Assembly: GCA_030145275.1 (NCBI GenBank)
Contig: JAQYVV010000005.1
Location: forward strand, 62,001-126,000
Origin: Desulfurivibrionaceae bacterium
Lineage (GTDB): Bacteria > Desulfobacterota > Desulfobulbia > Desulfobulbales > VMSU01
Length of the DNA stretch: 64,000 bases
Direction of reading: 5' to 3'
The notes beneath the pieces are model-generated. The model saw only the letters and a list, made by a program, of their open reading frames with translations, did not search any database and had not been told where the DNA came from. This document shows, one piece after another, positions 38,775 to 51,365 of the stretch. The position numbers and the translations under genes are program-made. Each line of letters begins with the position of its first letter. Position 1 is the first letter of the stretch.

Positions 38775-40318
38775 TGCTTAAATCTTCTCCCGTATTGCTC
38801 GTTATTCTTGACGGATGGGGAGTGGGTGAGAAAACGGATAATAACGCGGTCTATCTTGCCAACACACCCAATATGGATAGGTGGCAGTCCGAGTTCCCAT
38901 ACACCCAACTTTCTGCACATAATGGCGCAGTCGGGCTTCCAGAAGGACAAATGGGAAACTCTGAAGTGGGTCATTTAAATATTGGGGCCGGACGAGTTGT
39001 TTATCAGGATTTTACCCGGATAAACAAAGCGGTAGAAACTGGAGATTTAGCGGAAAATGGTGTGCTTCTTGCGCTTATAGACAGTGTCAAAGCAGAAGGC
39101 AAGGCGCTTCATTTTTTTGGTTTGCTTTCCGATGGCGGAGTCCATAGTCATATTAATCATCTCATCGGCATGGTGAAAATTGCTGCATCGAAAGGATTAA
39201 AGAAGATATTTATTCACTGCTTTATGGATGGCCGAGATACGCCGCCTAAAAGTGGAGCTGGGTACATTGTTTCTCTCCAGGAGGAATTGCTAAAAATTGG
39301 TGCTGGTAAAATAGCCACCATAACCGGGCGCTATTTCGCCATGGACCGTGATAAAAGGTGGGACCGGGTAGAAAAAGCCTGGCAGGCCTTAGTTGATGGG
39401 ATAGGAGTTCAGGAAGAAAAGCCATCTCTTGCTATGCAGAATGCATATGCTAAGGGTCAGACTGATGAATTTATCGAACCTATAACCCTGTGTGAAAATG
39501 GTAAGCCAATTACGACCGTGCAGGATGGTGATGCGGTACTTTTTTTCAATTTCCGAGCGGATCGGGCCAGGGAATTGACCCATGCCTTTACCGATAGTGA
39601 CTTTGAAGAATTTTCATGTAAAAAAAGGCCTGTTTTGACGGATTTTGCCACCTGTACCAGGTATGAAAAAAGTTTCACCCTGCCCGTACTCTTTCCACCC
39701 ACGCAGCTTAACAGAATACTTGGGGAAGAGGTAAGCCGAAACGGACTAAAACAACTGCGTATTGCAGAAACGGAAAAATACGCCCATGTCACCTATTTTT
39801 TTAACGGCGGCAGGGAGGCGGTTTTTGACAATGAGTCCCGGCTTCTGGTTGAATCCCCAAGAGAAGTTGCCACATACGATTTGAAACCGGAAATGAGCGC
39901 CTATAAAGTTACAGACTTACTTTTAGACAAGCTCAAAAATGAGTCATTTGATCTTATCGTGCTAAACTACGCCAATAGTGACATGGTTGGTCATTCTGGT
40001 ATTTTACCGGCCGCGATCAAGGCCTGTGAAAGCGTCGACGAATGTCTAGGTAAGCTAGTGGCATTTTTTAGCGAACAGGGTGGCAATGTTCTTATTACAG
40101 CCGACCATGGCAATGCCGATATCATGTTTGACCAGGCAACCAAGGAACCTTATACCGCTCACACCTTAAATCCGGTCCCTTTTATTCTTGTCAGTGAAGA
40201 GTATAAAACGGCAAGCTTGCACAGGGGCGGGGCACTTAAGGATATAGCTCCCACCATACTCAACCTCATGGGGCTTCAAGTTCCAACCGAGATGGAAGGA
40301 ATAAATCTCATCCAGTAA
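38771..40318 (+). CDS. gpmI: 2,3-bisphosphoglycerate-independent phosphoglycerate mutase
   Basis: LVILDGWGVGEKTDNNAV, GQMGNSEVGHLNIGAGRVVYQD, FMDGRDTPPKS, ADHGNADIM. Confidence 0.97.
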   Translation: MMLKSSPVLLVILDGWGVGEKTDNNAVYLANTPNMDRWQSEFPYTQLSAHNGAVGLPEGQMGNSEVGHLNIGAGRVVYQDFTRINKAVETGDLAENGVLLALIDSVKAEGKALHFFGLLSDGGVHSHINHLIGMVKIAASKGLKKIFIHCFMDGRDTPPKSGAGYIVSLQEELLKIGAGKIATITGRYFAMDRDKRWDRVEKAWQALVDGIGVQEEKPSLAMQNAYAKGQTDEFIEPITLCENGKPITTVQDGDAVLFFNFRADRARELTHAFTDSDFEEFSCKKRPVLTDFATCTRYEKSFTLPVLFPPTQLNRILGEEVSRNGLKQLRIAETEKYAHVTYFFNGGREAVFDNESRLLVESPREVATYDLKPEMSAYKVTDLLLDKLKNESFDLIVLNYANSDMVGHSGILPAAIKACESVDECLGKLVAFFSEQGGNVLITADHGNADIMFDQATKEPYTAHTLNPVPFILVSEEYKTASLHRGGALKDIAPTILNLMGLQVPTEMEGINLIQ

Positions 40319-40340
40319 TTTTCATTTGTCAGGGCAATAT

Positions 40341-41735
40341 ATGAAATACATTAGTACACGGGGGGGGATCTCACCCGTATCCTTTAAAGAAGCAGTGATG
40401 ATGGGTCTTGCCACTGATGGGGGCCTGCTTTTACCGGAATCCCTCCCAAGTGTAGACGAACCTCGTTTAGCTCAATGGCAGAGTCTGAACTATCAGGATT
40501 TGGCCCACGAGGTTTTCTCACTTTTTATAGATGATATTGATAGCCGCGATTTAAAAGAACTTGTTGAAAGATCTTACTCTACCTTCAGTCATCCTGAAAT
40601 AACTCCACTTACCAAGCGGGATAACCTATACATCCTGGAACTTTTTCACGGCCCAACCCTGGCATTTAAAGATGTGGCCTTACAATTTCTTGGCAATGTT
40701 TTCGAGTACCTTCTCAAAGAGTCGGGTAATACCATGAACATTTTGGGGGCCACCTCCGGTGATACCGGAAGTGCTGCCATCTATGGAGTTCGAGGTAAAG
40801 AAAACATCAATATTTTCATTCTGCATCCCCATAAAAGAGTGAGCCCCATTCAAGAGCTGCAGATGACCTCTGTGTTGGATGAAAATGTCTTTAATATAGC
40901 CATTAAAGGCACCTTTGATGATGGCCAGGAAATAGTCAAAGGGATATTCAACGACATTGATTTTAAAAGCAGATATAATCTGGGCGCGATCAATTCAATC
41001 AACTGGGCAAGGGTCCTTGCTCAAGTGGTTTATTATATATATGCCTATTTGCGGGTGAGTCAGGCTGAAAATACGAAGGTTGTGGATTTTTCAATACCAA
41101 CGGGTAATTTTGGCGATATCTTTGCGGGATTTGTGGCGCGCAAGATTCTTGGTGATGGCAAAATTGGCAAGCTTGTTCTTGCTACGAATGAAAATGACAT
41201 CCTGTCTCGCTTTGTTTTAAACGGAGAATATTCAAAAAGTGAGGTTGTGCCAACAGTAAGCCCATCAATGGACATCCAGATGGCCAGTAATTTTGAAAGA
41301 TATTTATATTATCTTAATGATGCTGATCCTGATAAAACCAAAATAGACATGGAAACCTTCGCATCCCTGGGTGTCTTATCCTTTTCATCTGCTAAATTCA
41401 GCAGAGTTAAAAATGATTTTTCCTCGCAACGAGTTGCTGAAGCTGAAACGGTTGAGACGATCAGGCAATTTCATGAGAAAACGGGCTATGTCCTCGACCC
41501 GCACACCGCAGTAGGTGTTCATGCTGCTCTTAATAAGCGAAGAGAACATGTGCCGATGGTCTCCCTTGCCACTGCACATCCTGGAAAGTTTGGTGAGGCG
41601 GTAAGTCGTGCTATTGGAGAGCAGAAACTTCCTGAAACATTGCAGGACCTTGTTGGTAAAAAAACAAGATGCTCTCTGTTGAACGCCGATGTTAATGAAA
41701 TTAAAGAGTTTATTCAGCATAATGCCATGGTGTGA
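40341..41735 (+). CDS. thrC: Threonine synthase
   Basis: ELFHGPTLAFKDVALQFLGN, GATSGDTGSAAIYG, HPGKFGEAV; start set to ATG 40341. Confidence 0.95.
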   Translation: MKYISTRGGISPVSFKEAVMMGLATDGGLLLPESLPSVDEPRLAQWQSLNYQDLAHEVFSLFIDDIDSRDLKELVERSYSTFSHPEITPLTKRDNLYILELFHGPTLAFKDVALQFLGNVFEYLLKESGNTMNILGATSGDTGSAAIYGVRGKENINIFILHPHKRVSPIQELQMTSVLDENVFNIAIKGTFDDGQEIVKGIFNDIDFKSRYNLGAINSINWARVLAQVVYYIYAYLRVSQAENTKVVDFSIPTGNFGDIFAGFVARKILGDGKIGKLVLATNENDILSRFVLNGEYSKSEVVPTVSPSMDIQMASNFERYLYYLNDADPDKTKIDMETFASLGVLSFSSAKFSRVKNDFSSQRVAEAETVETIRQFHEKTGYVLDPHTAVGVHAALNKRREHVPMVSLATAHPGKFGEAVSRAIGEQKLPETLQDLVGKKTRCSLLNADVNEIKEFIQHNAMV

Positions 41736-41957
41736 CGAGCCTTAGTGTACAATCTAACTTTTTAAAAAATATAAAAACTCAAGAAATTCGCTTGCACATA
41801 AGTGCTGACTGTAGTTAGTAGTAGCAAGATATGAAAATAGATTGAGTATAGTAAAGCTATAAAGAGTATCACCATCCACGGACTATAATAAGAATGGACG
41901 CCATAACGTTTATTTAGTGTGGCAATATAACCAATACCTATATAACAAGGGGAAAAC

Positions 41958-42230
41958 ATGAACAAGTCAGATCTCGTTGCAGCAATAGCAGAAAACGCCT
42001 CAATTACCAAAGCAGAAGCAAGTCGTGCCTTACAGGCTCTTCTTGATAATATTACAAGTAACCTCTCCAAGGGAGAACCTGTTGTCTTAACTGGATTTGG
42101 TACATTTTCTGTTGCTAAAAGAGCCGCAAGAACAGGACGTAATCCAAGCAACGGTAAAGCAATAAAAATTGCTGCCAAAACGGTAGCTAAGTTTAAAACC
42201 GGTAAAGGTCTTGCTGGCGCAGTGAATTAA
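41958..42230 (+). CDS. HU-family DNA-binding protein
   Basis: MNKSDLVAAIAENASITKAEASRALQALLDNI...LTGFGTFSVAKRAARTGRNPSNG. Confidence 0.97.
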   Translation: MNKSDLVAAIAENASITKAEASRALQALLDNITSNLSKGEPVVLTGFGTFSVAKRAARTGRNPSNGKAIKIAAKTVAKFKTGKGLAGAVN

Positions 42231-42264
42231 AGCTGTACCCAGTTAACTAAAAACTGGCTTTGAA

Positions 42265-42301
42265 AATCTCTCCTGTTCAACTAAAGGGGAGATTTTTTTT
42301 T
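42265..42301 (+). terminator. Rho-independent terminator of the HU gene
   Basis: AATCTCTCCTgttcaactaAAGGGGAGATTTTTTTTT. Confidence 0.85.
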
Positions 42302-42432
42302 CATTTAATACCTATTTTATTTACCTGTTTAGTCCTTAATATGTATTTAAATTTGGGACTTGCTTAAAAGTTATCAATATTAAAAAAAATTAACGCCTAT
42401 AATTAAGGCATTTATCCAGTTCTATGGGTTAG

Positions 42433-43920
<1,488 letters not shown>

Positions 43921-43948
43921 ATGAGTAGAATACATAAGAAGTGATAAA

Positions 43949-43987
43949 AAAGGCCCGCTTGCACATCAGCAAGCGGGCCTTTTTTTG
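43949..43987 (+). terminator. Rho-independent terminator of ilvC
   Basis: AAAGGCCCGCTTGCACATCAGCAAGCGGGCCTTTTTTTG. Confidence 0.95.
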
Positions 43988-44010
43988 TTATTGCTTTTGT
44001 AAGCAGGGTT

Positions 44011-44177
44011 GTAATTATTCAGCGTAGGCTGGAAATTACCCCTAACTCCAGGCTGTAAACTTGAGATGTGCTTCATATTCGTTCATTTCGGAGTCTATGC
44101 TTACCTGGGCTTCGAAGAATACTTGTGCTATTCGAGAAGACCCAAATGGGCGAAGATGGAGTGCAACTGAATAGTTA
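44011..44177. repeat. Family E inverted-repeat element containing a 17-bp insert
   Basis: GTAATTATTCAG ... CTGAATAGTTAC ends; internal ATTTGGG/CCCAAAT stem split by CGGAGTCTATGCTTACC. Confidence 0.65.
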
Positions 44178-44184
44178 CGCAGGG

Positions 44185-45270
<1,086 letters not shown>

Positions 45271-45485
45271 TCAAGTTAATTTTTTAGATATTAAAATTTA
45301 GTTTAAATAAGCCCGGCATCTTAATGGAATCCCCAATAAAATACAAGGATTCCAATCCAGTAAGAAAAATGTCATTTCATTGTTGCTAGAATGTCATATA
45401 CATTTTTGGAGCTTGCCTCTCTTTTTGGTTAGTGTATATTTTAATCAAAAGCTGAAAAGCCAGACCTTAACCTCGGAGTTTAGCA

Positions 45486-46007
45486 ATGACAGAATATGAG
45501 CCTTTTACCCCTGAAGAAACTGTTGGTACTGTAGCGGTTTACCCAGGCACATTTGATCCAATAACCAAAGGGCATATCGATATCATTGATAGAGCCCTAG
45601 AACTTTTTGACCACATTATTATAGCAGTCGCCAAAAACCCAGGTAAAACGCCTCTTTTTTCTCTGGAAGAACGATTACAGATGATACGTACCTGCTACCC
45701 AGCCAATGACAAAAAGGTGTCTATAGATTCGGTGGATGGTCTCTTGGTTGACTATGCTTATCGAAGAGGGGCAAAGGCAATTATTAGGGGGTTGCGGGCA
45801 GTCTCTGACTTTGACTATGAATTTCAGCTAGCCCTGATGAACCGAAGGCTGGAGCGTGAAGTTGAAACGGTTTTTCTTATGACCGCCTTTCGTTGGATCT
45901 ATATAAGTTCCAGCATCATAAAGGATGCTGCCAGACATGGGGGGGATGTGGGTGGTCTGGTCCCCGACCATGTCTGTGAAAAGCTGCGAGAAAAATTCAT
46001 GAAATAG
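45486..46007 (+). CDS. coaD: Phosphopantetheine adenylyltransferase
   Basis: AVYPGTFDPITKGHIDIIDRA, IIRGLRAVSDFDYEFQLALMNR. Confidence 0.96.
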   Translation: MTEYEPFTPEETVGTVAVYPGTFDPITKGHIDIIDRALELFDHIIIAVAKNPGKTPLFSLEERLQMIRTCYPANDKKVSIDSVDGLLVDYAYRRGAKAIIRGLRAVSDFDYEFQLALMNRRLEREVETVFLMTAFRWIYISSSIIKDAARHGGDVGGLVPDHVCEKLREKFMK

Positions 46008-46045
46008 TTGTAACTATTCAGGCGCACTCGGAATCTTTTTTTGCC

Positions 46046-49000
46046 TCAACTATTTTTTTGCATACACCAGGTATATGCATTCTGGAACATTTTAAGCCAC
46101 GGTGATGCTTCGATGTTGTCTGAGATATCTGCTGGGATATGGTGAGCCTGCCACTTAAGAAAGGTCCTTTCCGGATGTGGCATGAGAGCGAGATGTCTTC
46201 CGTCTTGCGAACAAAGACCTGTCAATCCATCGGGGGATCCGTTTGGATTAAATGGGTATTGTTCGGTTTGATTGCCGTTATCATCAACAAAAGCCAGCGG
46301 GGTCATTCCTTCTGCACGAATTTTCTTTTCAATATCAGCATCAGGGAAGGATAATTTACCTTCACCATGACAGACATGGATTCCGAAAGTTAGATTTTCC
46401 ATGCCGCTCAGCATAATTGCCTTACTTGGCAATACCTTCACCGTTGACCAGCGGGATTCGAAACGACCTGAGGTGTTACGGACAAAGCGAGGTTGCTTTT
46501 CTGCAACAATACCTTGCCATGGAACCCAGCCTAACAGGCCAAATAACTGGCAGCCATTGCAGACTCCTAGGGAAAAAGTATCTTCCCGGTTATAAAATTC
46601 ATCAAACTGGGCCTTGATTTTTTCATTAAATTGAATAGTTGCTGCCCACCCTTTGGCGCTTTCAGGCACATCTGCATAGGAGAATCCGCCGACAGCGGCA
46701 AGGCCCTGAAATTGGGAAAGATCAATTTCTCCATTTAATAGATCGGTCATGGTGATATCCCATGGCTCAAAGCCTGCGGCATAAAAGGCAGAGGTCATTT
46801 CCCGGTCGGAGTTACTCCCTTCATCCCGTAAAATTGCTACCTTTGGTTTTTGGGGTTTTTGGAGAATATCGCTTGCTGTTGGGGTGGGAGAGAAGGGCAC
46901 TAAATAGGTAGGCCCTGATCTGTCAAAGATATTTTCTTTTTCCTGCTCGGCACAGGCTGGATTTGCTTGAAGTTTCTCAATTTGATAACTGGTTTCCTCC
47001 CAGCACTGCCTGAGCACAAGCATATCTTCGTTAAGAACCGTCTCCCCGTTGTGTTTGATTGTTATGGTTTTTTTCGGGGAAGTCTCGCCAATAATATTAT
47101 ATGAAATATTATTGGCTTCTAACATAGATTCAACAGCAGAAATATTTTCTAAGGCACACTCCACAACAAGCCCAAGTTCCTCAGAGAACAATGTGTTTAA
47201 GGCGGGGTCAGGGCCTTTAAGGTCAAGAGTTAAACCGCAGTTTCCAGAGAAAGCCATTTCGAGAACGGTGGTGATAAGACCGCCATCACTTCTATCATGA
47301 CCGGCAAGGATTAAATTTTTACCTATCATTTCTTGAACGGCATCAAAGGCATCTTTCAGAATTTTAGAATCTTCGAGATCAGCAGATTGATTGCCTATTT
47401 GTTTGTATACTTGGGCCAGGGCTGAACCGCCTAATCTATTTTTTCCGCCGGATAAATCAAGAAGCAGTAGCTTTGATGCACCCGGAGATTTCAGATCAGG
47501 GGTTACCACCTGCGTAATGTCATCCATTGCGGCATAAACGGAGATCACCAGCTCCCGTGGTGACTTAACCGTTTCACCTCCAACCCTTGTTGCCATGGAA
47601 AGAGAGTCTTTGCCACCATCAACTGCAACTCCAAGCTCAATCATAGTGGTTCGCATGGCATCTGCGGCATCATAAATTGCGGCACCTTCACCTTCAAGTT
47701 TGGGGGCCCACATCCAGTTTGCTGAGCATTTAACTTTTGCAAGGCCATTAATCTTGGCCCAGACAAGGTTTGTCAGGGCTTCACCAACTGACATTCGTGC
47801 TCCGGCCTTGGGGTTGACCAACATCTTAATTGGTTGTTCTCCGATGGCGGTTGCGGCACCGGTGATGCCAAAATGACTTTGGGCCACAACAGCAACGTTA
47901 GAGATAGGCAACTGCAGAGGACCACAACATTGCTGTCTGGCGATCAAACCGGTAACACACCTGTCCACCTTGTTGGTTAAAAATCTTTTTGAGCCGACAG
48001 AAACTAGCTTGAGAACATTAAAAAGAGCATCTTTAACTGAAAGGGTATCTGAAAATTGCAACTCTGGAAGATTCGGATTAATTCTCGTATCCTCAAAGGT
48101 TTTTAGGGGAATATTGCCCAAAACCTCGCTTAGATCCAGATCAACAGGGGTGCTGTCGTCTTTTTCATCATAGACCACAAAGCGCATATCTCCGGTTACC
48201 TCCCCAAGTACCTCGCAATTTACCTTTTCTCGTTTGCAGATAGTTTCGAATTTTTCAATATTGTCTTGGCTAATGAGAAAGCCATTTCTCTCTTGATATT
48301 CGGCAACATATATCTCTAAAACTGACATGGTAGGGTCGCCCACCTTCATTTTACGAATGCCGATGGAACCACCTGTTTTTTCAACAAGTTCCTTGAGAAC
48401 ATTGGCAGGGCCGCCTGCACCCTGATCATGGATAACATCAATGAGGGTTTTGTCGCCCATTTCATTGCAGGCCCTGATGACTCTGTTCATTTTCTGTTCC
48501 ATCTCAGCGTCACCGCGCTGCACGGCATTAAAATCAAGGTCTGCGACATTATCACCCTGCAGCATGCTTGAGGCTGCGCCACCGCCAAAGCCGACGCGAT
48601 AGGCAGGCCCACCGACTTGCACAATGCACATCCCTTTTTGGGCTTCATCTTTTTCAATGTGGCGGTGATCGATTTGTCCGACTCCACCGGTAAACATAAT
48701 GGGCTTTAAAAAGCCCCAGCGTTCACCGCTGGCAAGTCGGAGATCAAAAGAGCGAGTAAAGCCCTGGATGAGTCCTTCTCCGAATTTATTACCGTAATCC
48801 GAGGCACCGCTACTTGCGTCAATCTCTATTTGCAGGGCTGAAGCCAAATTGGCAGGGCATTCGTAAGCCTCCTCCCAGGGCATCTCGTATCCTGGGATAT
48901 GCAGGTTTGCGACACAGTATCCTGTTGTTCCTGCGATCACAAAACCGCCTTTGCCAGTGCCCTGAACGTCACGAATACGTCCACCTGTTCCGGTTTCAGC

Positions 49001-49861
49001 TCCAGGGAAAGGCGCTACCCCCGTGGGAAAATTATGAGTTTCTGCAGTGAAAATTATATGATAGGTGGATCGGGTCGTAGAAAATGGAGAAGTCTTCCCA
49101 GGTGTTTGTGGGATTATGGTTTCAATATCGTGCCCTAAAATACCGGAAGAATTATCTTTAAAGGCAATGATAGAGTTATCTGGGTTGGCCTCCAAGGTTT
49201 TAACGACAATATCAAAGAGGGTTTCAGGCATTTCCTGGCCATCGATAATTTGTTTTCCCTTAAAAAATCCGTGTCGGGAATGTTCTGAATTGGCGTTGTT
49301 GAGGTCCATTATTTCAACAATGGTGGGGTTCCGACCATTTTTAGTGACGAAGTAGTCATGATAAAAATTGCGATCCCATTCATCCATGGAAATACCAGGT
49401 ATATCACTTAATGCATCCGGCCCCTTTTCTTTTAGTGGGACTTCATAAACCTCTTCGGGCTCTATACCTGTATCGAAGGTTGTTAATGGTTGGGTGTAGA
49501 CACACTCCGTCATGCGGTCATGATTGGCGGCAGCAAAGTCATCAAGATCTATTCCTGCCTCAACATTGTATCGCCTGGACCTTTCTACTCTGGTGACTTG
49601 ACTAAGCCCGATTGAGCGGCAAATGGAAACCATGTTTGATGACCATGCTGTGGCAAAATTAAGACGAGGGCCTAGTTCGACAACCCTGCTACCTGTAAAA
49701 ACAGGAGAAGTTTGGACAGTTGATTGGATAAAACCGTCGGCAAGAAGGAGCTGCATTTGAGTTATATCTTCTTGGGATAAAGGCAGTGACGATTCAATAT
49801 TGAAACAATACGCCATGGTATCGTTCATCTGTCTGTAAAGTTGTGTAACTGTAGGTCTCAT
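46046..49861 (-). CDS. purL: Phosphoribosylformylglycinamidine synthase (single-chain, with GATase domain)
   Basis: DLNNANSEHSRHGFF, AETHNFPTGVAPFPGAETGTGGRIRD, C-terminal LGVCNGCQLFGLLG. Confidence 0.97.
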   Translation of the reverse strand: MRPTVTQLYRQMNDTMAYCFNIESSLPLSQEDITQMQLLLADGFIQSTVQTSPVFTGSRVVELGPRLNFATAWSSNMVSICRSIGLSQVTRVERSRRYNVEAGIDLDDFAAANHDRMTECVYTQPLTTFDTGIEPEEVYEVPLKEKGPDALSDIPGISMDEWDRNFYHDYFVTKNGRNPTIVEIMDLNNANSEHSRHGFFKGKQIIDGQEMPETLFDIVVKTLEANPDNSIIAFKDNSSGILGHDIETIIPQTPGKTSPFSTTRSTYHIIFTAETHNFPTGVAPFPGAETGTGGRIRDVQGTGKGGFVIAGTTGYCVANLHIPGYEMPWEEAYECPANLASALQIEIDASSGASDYGNKFGEGLIQGFTRSFDLRLASGERWGFLKPIMFTGGVGQIDHRHIEKDEAQKGMCIVQVGGPAYRVGFGGGAASSMLQGDNVADLDFNAVQRGDAEMEQKMNRVIRACNEMGDKTLIDVIHDQGAGGPANVLKELVEKTGGSIGIRKMKVGDPTMSVLEIYVAEYQERNGFLISQDNIEKFETICKREKVNCEVLGEVTGDMRFVVYDEKDDSTPVDLDLSEVLGNIPLKTFEDTRINPNLPELQFSDTLSVKDALFNVLKLVSVGSKRFLTNKVDRCVTGLIARQQCCGPLQLPISNVAVVAQSHFGITGAATAIGEQPIKMLVNPKAGARMSVGEALTNLVWAKINGLAKVKCSANWMWAPKLEGEGAAIYDAADAMRTTMIELGVAVDGGKDSLSMATRVGGETVKSPRELVISVYAAMDDITQVVTPDLKSPGASKLLLLDLSGGKNRLGGSALAQVYKQIGNQSADLEDSKILKDAFDAVQEMIGKNLILAGHDRSDGGLITTVLEMAFSGNCGLTLDLKGPDPALNTLFSEELGLVVECALENISAVESMLEANNISYNIIGETSPKKTITIKHNGETVLNEDMLVLRQCWEETSYQIEKLQANPACAEQEKENIFDRSGPTYLVPFSPTPTASDILQKPQKPKVAILRDEGSNSDREMTSAFYAAGFEPWDITMTDLLNGEIDLSQFQGLAAVGGFSYADVPESAKGWAATIQFNEKIKAQFDEFYNREDTFSLGVCNGCQLFGLLGWVPWQGIVAEKQPRFVRNTSGRFESRWSTVKVLPSKAIMLSGMENLTFGIHVCHGEGKLSFPDADIEKKIRAEGMTPLAFVDDNGNQTEQYPFNPNGSPDGLTGLCSQDGRHLALMPHPERTFLKWQAHHIPADISDNIEASPWLKMFQNAYTWCMQKNS

Positions 49862-49882
49862 TAGACTTCCTTGGGTTTAGAT

Positions 49883-50034
49883 GTAAATATTTGGCAACAC
49901 TCCAGCTGCGTTCGATCAGGCTGACTCACGTAGAACTACTACGCTTCGCCAACCTGATCGAACACATCTGAAGCGTTGTCAAACATTTACATTTTGTTGG
50001 TAATTGTTTTTTCCAGTGTTAGTCGAATATTTAT
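49883..50034 (+). repeat. Family C inverted-repeat element
   Basis: gtaaatatttggcaacactccagctgcgttcgatcaggctgactcacgtagaactactacgcttcgccaacctgatcgaacacatctgaagcgttgtcaaacatttacattttgttgg...agtgttagtcgaatatttat. Confidence 0.9.
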
Positions 50035-50104
50035 CTTTAGATTAGGAGGAATTATAAGTAATTGTTTAGCTGCACAATCGGAGGGACTCCAATCTCTATT
50101 TTGA

Positions 50105-50209
50105 AGTAACATAAAAAACAATGTCGAACCAGGAATTATGAAGCGCAGAAGTAGTTAAAAAACTCCAACATTTAATATTCTTGGTTCGACATTTGACTAA
50201 GTGTTACTT
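50105..50209. repeat. Family G inverted repeat
   Basis: AATGTCGAACCAGGAATTAT ... ATATTCTTGGTTCGACATT arms with flanking agtaac/gttact. Confidence 0.75.
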
Positions 50210-50325
50210 AGAAGCAACACCAGCGGGGATTTGTATGCCGAACTCCAGGTTTTGAAGTCGGCCAAATTGCTTAGGGCCTGTAAGGAAATATTTAATAATG
50301 TAGATAACTGTTGTTTTTGAGAAAT

Positions 50326-50976
50326 TTATTTGCCGCAATGTTTGCAGGTTTTAGCTTGGGCCTTGATAATCTCAAAACAAAACTGACATTCTCTCCTGAA
50401 TAATTTTTTTAGTATCCTTGAGATGACAAGGTCGGCGTTTTGCCCTATTTCTTTATGCCTGAAAGTATGGTTGCGAATAGGATCAATACAGGCCAGATCA
50501 CAAAGTTCTTCAAGTTTATTACATGCTTCTCTTCGGTCTGGTAGAAGAGCTTCTTCGTCGGTGATTAGGTAGAGAACCGGTTCCAGATTTTTTTCCGCAA
50601 CACAGGTTTGTAATTGTTTGACGCACTCTTTCTCTTTTATGTATCTTTCACTTCTACCTTTCTCTGCATCTATATCTATAATATTGCCGGTAAAAGCGAT
50701 TTTGCTCCCCACCATCATGGGGGCACCATTTTTGTCTCCTGGGAGTTTCATGTATCTGTATGAGGCAGATTTGCCGTATTGTTCCTCAATATGTGCCCAT
50801 CCCTTCACGTATAAAGAACAGTCATCGTTTAAACAAATAAAGAAAACGTCGGTTCCCCATCCTAAGCCGTCACCTACATGCATTGGTGGTGTGGCGCAAC
50901 AGGATAGGGGCTGGTCGCAATGGGGACATATATGTTTCTCTTCTGCATATCTGAGACATGCGTCACTTATGGTCAT
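50326..50976 (-). CDS. Hypothetical zinc-ribbon protein
   Basis: MTISDACLRYAEEKHICPHCDQPLSCC..., C-terminal CQFCFEIIKAQAKTCKHCGK; GGAGG upstream of ATG at 50976. Confidence 0.7.
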   Translation of the reverse strand: MTISDACLRYAEEKHICPHCDQPLSCCATPPMHVGDGLGWGTDVFFICLNDDCSLYVKGWAHIEEQYGKSASYRYMKLPGDKNGAPMMVGSKIAFTGNIIDIDAEKGRSERYIKEKECVKQLQTCVAEKNLEPVLYLITDEEALLPDRREACNKLEELCDLACIDPIRNHTFRHKEIGQNADLVISRILKKLFRRECQFCFEIIKAQAKTCKHCGK

Positions 50977-51077
50977 TATTTTCCTCCGGGGGTTTATAAA
51001 TTTTGGCGAAAAAGTAATGCATAAGTAGGTGATGGTCAATGGGTAGATGGATATTTCATCATTTTGGAAAAAACTTC

Positions 51078-51227
51078 GTAAATATTTGACTAATACCGGT
51101 AAACAACAACCAATAAAATGTAAATGTTTGACAACACTCCAGATATGTTCGATCAGGTTGGCGAAGCGTAGTAGTTCTACGTGAGTCAGCCTGATCGAGC
51201 ATATCTGGAGTGTTGCCAAATATTTAC
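51078..51227 (-). repeat. Family C inverted-repeat element (reverse)
   Basis: gtaaatatttgactaataccgg...gtttgacaacactccagatatgttcgatcaggttggcgaagcgtagtagttctacgtgagtcagcctgatcgagcatatctggagtgttgccaaatatttac. Confidence 0.9.
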
Positions 51228-51365
51228 AAAACTTCTATCTTGACCGCAAACTTATCCTTCACTATATATGACAGTGGAAATGAAAAGAAGCAGGGGATAT
51301 TTATATCATTTGTTCCTTGTCACTCCGCCTTTTGCCACTTTGTTACTTAAAAAAGGATACAACTT

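Noticed and set aside
45472-45490. ctcggagtttagc upstream of coaD and ttcggagttaagg at 33583-33595 as inserts
   Set aside because: Only the first half resembles the motif; the 33583 match is normal type B sequence.
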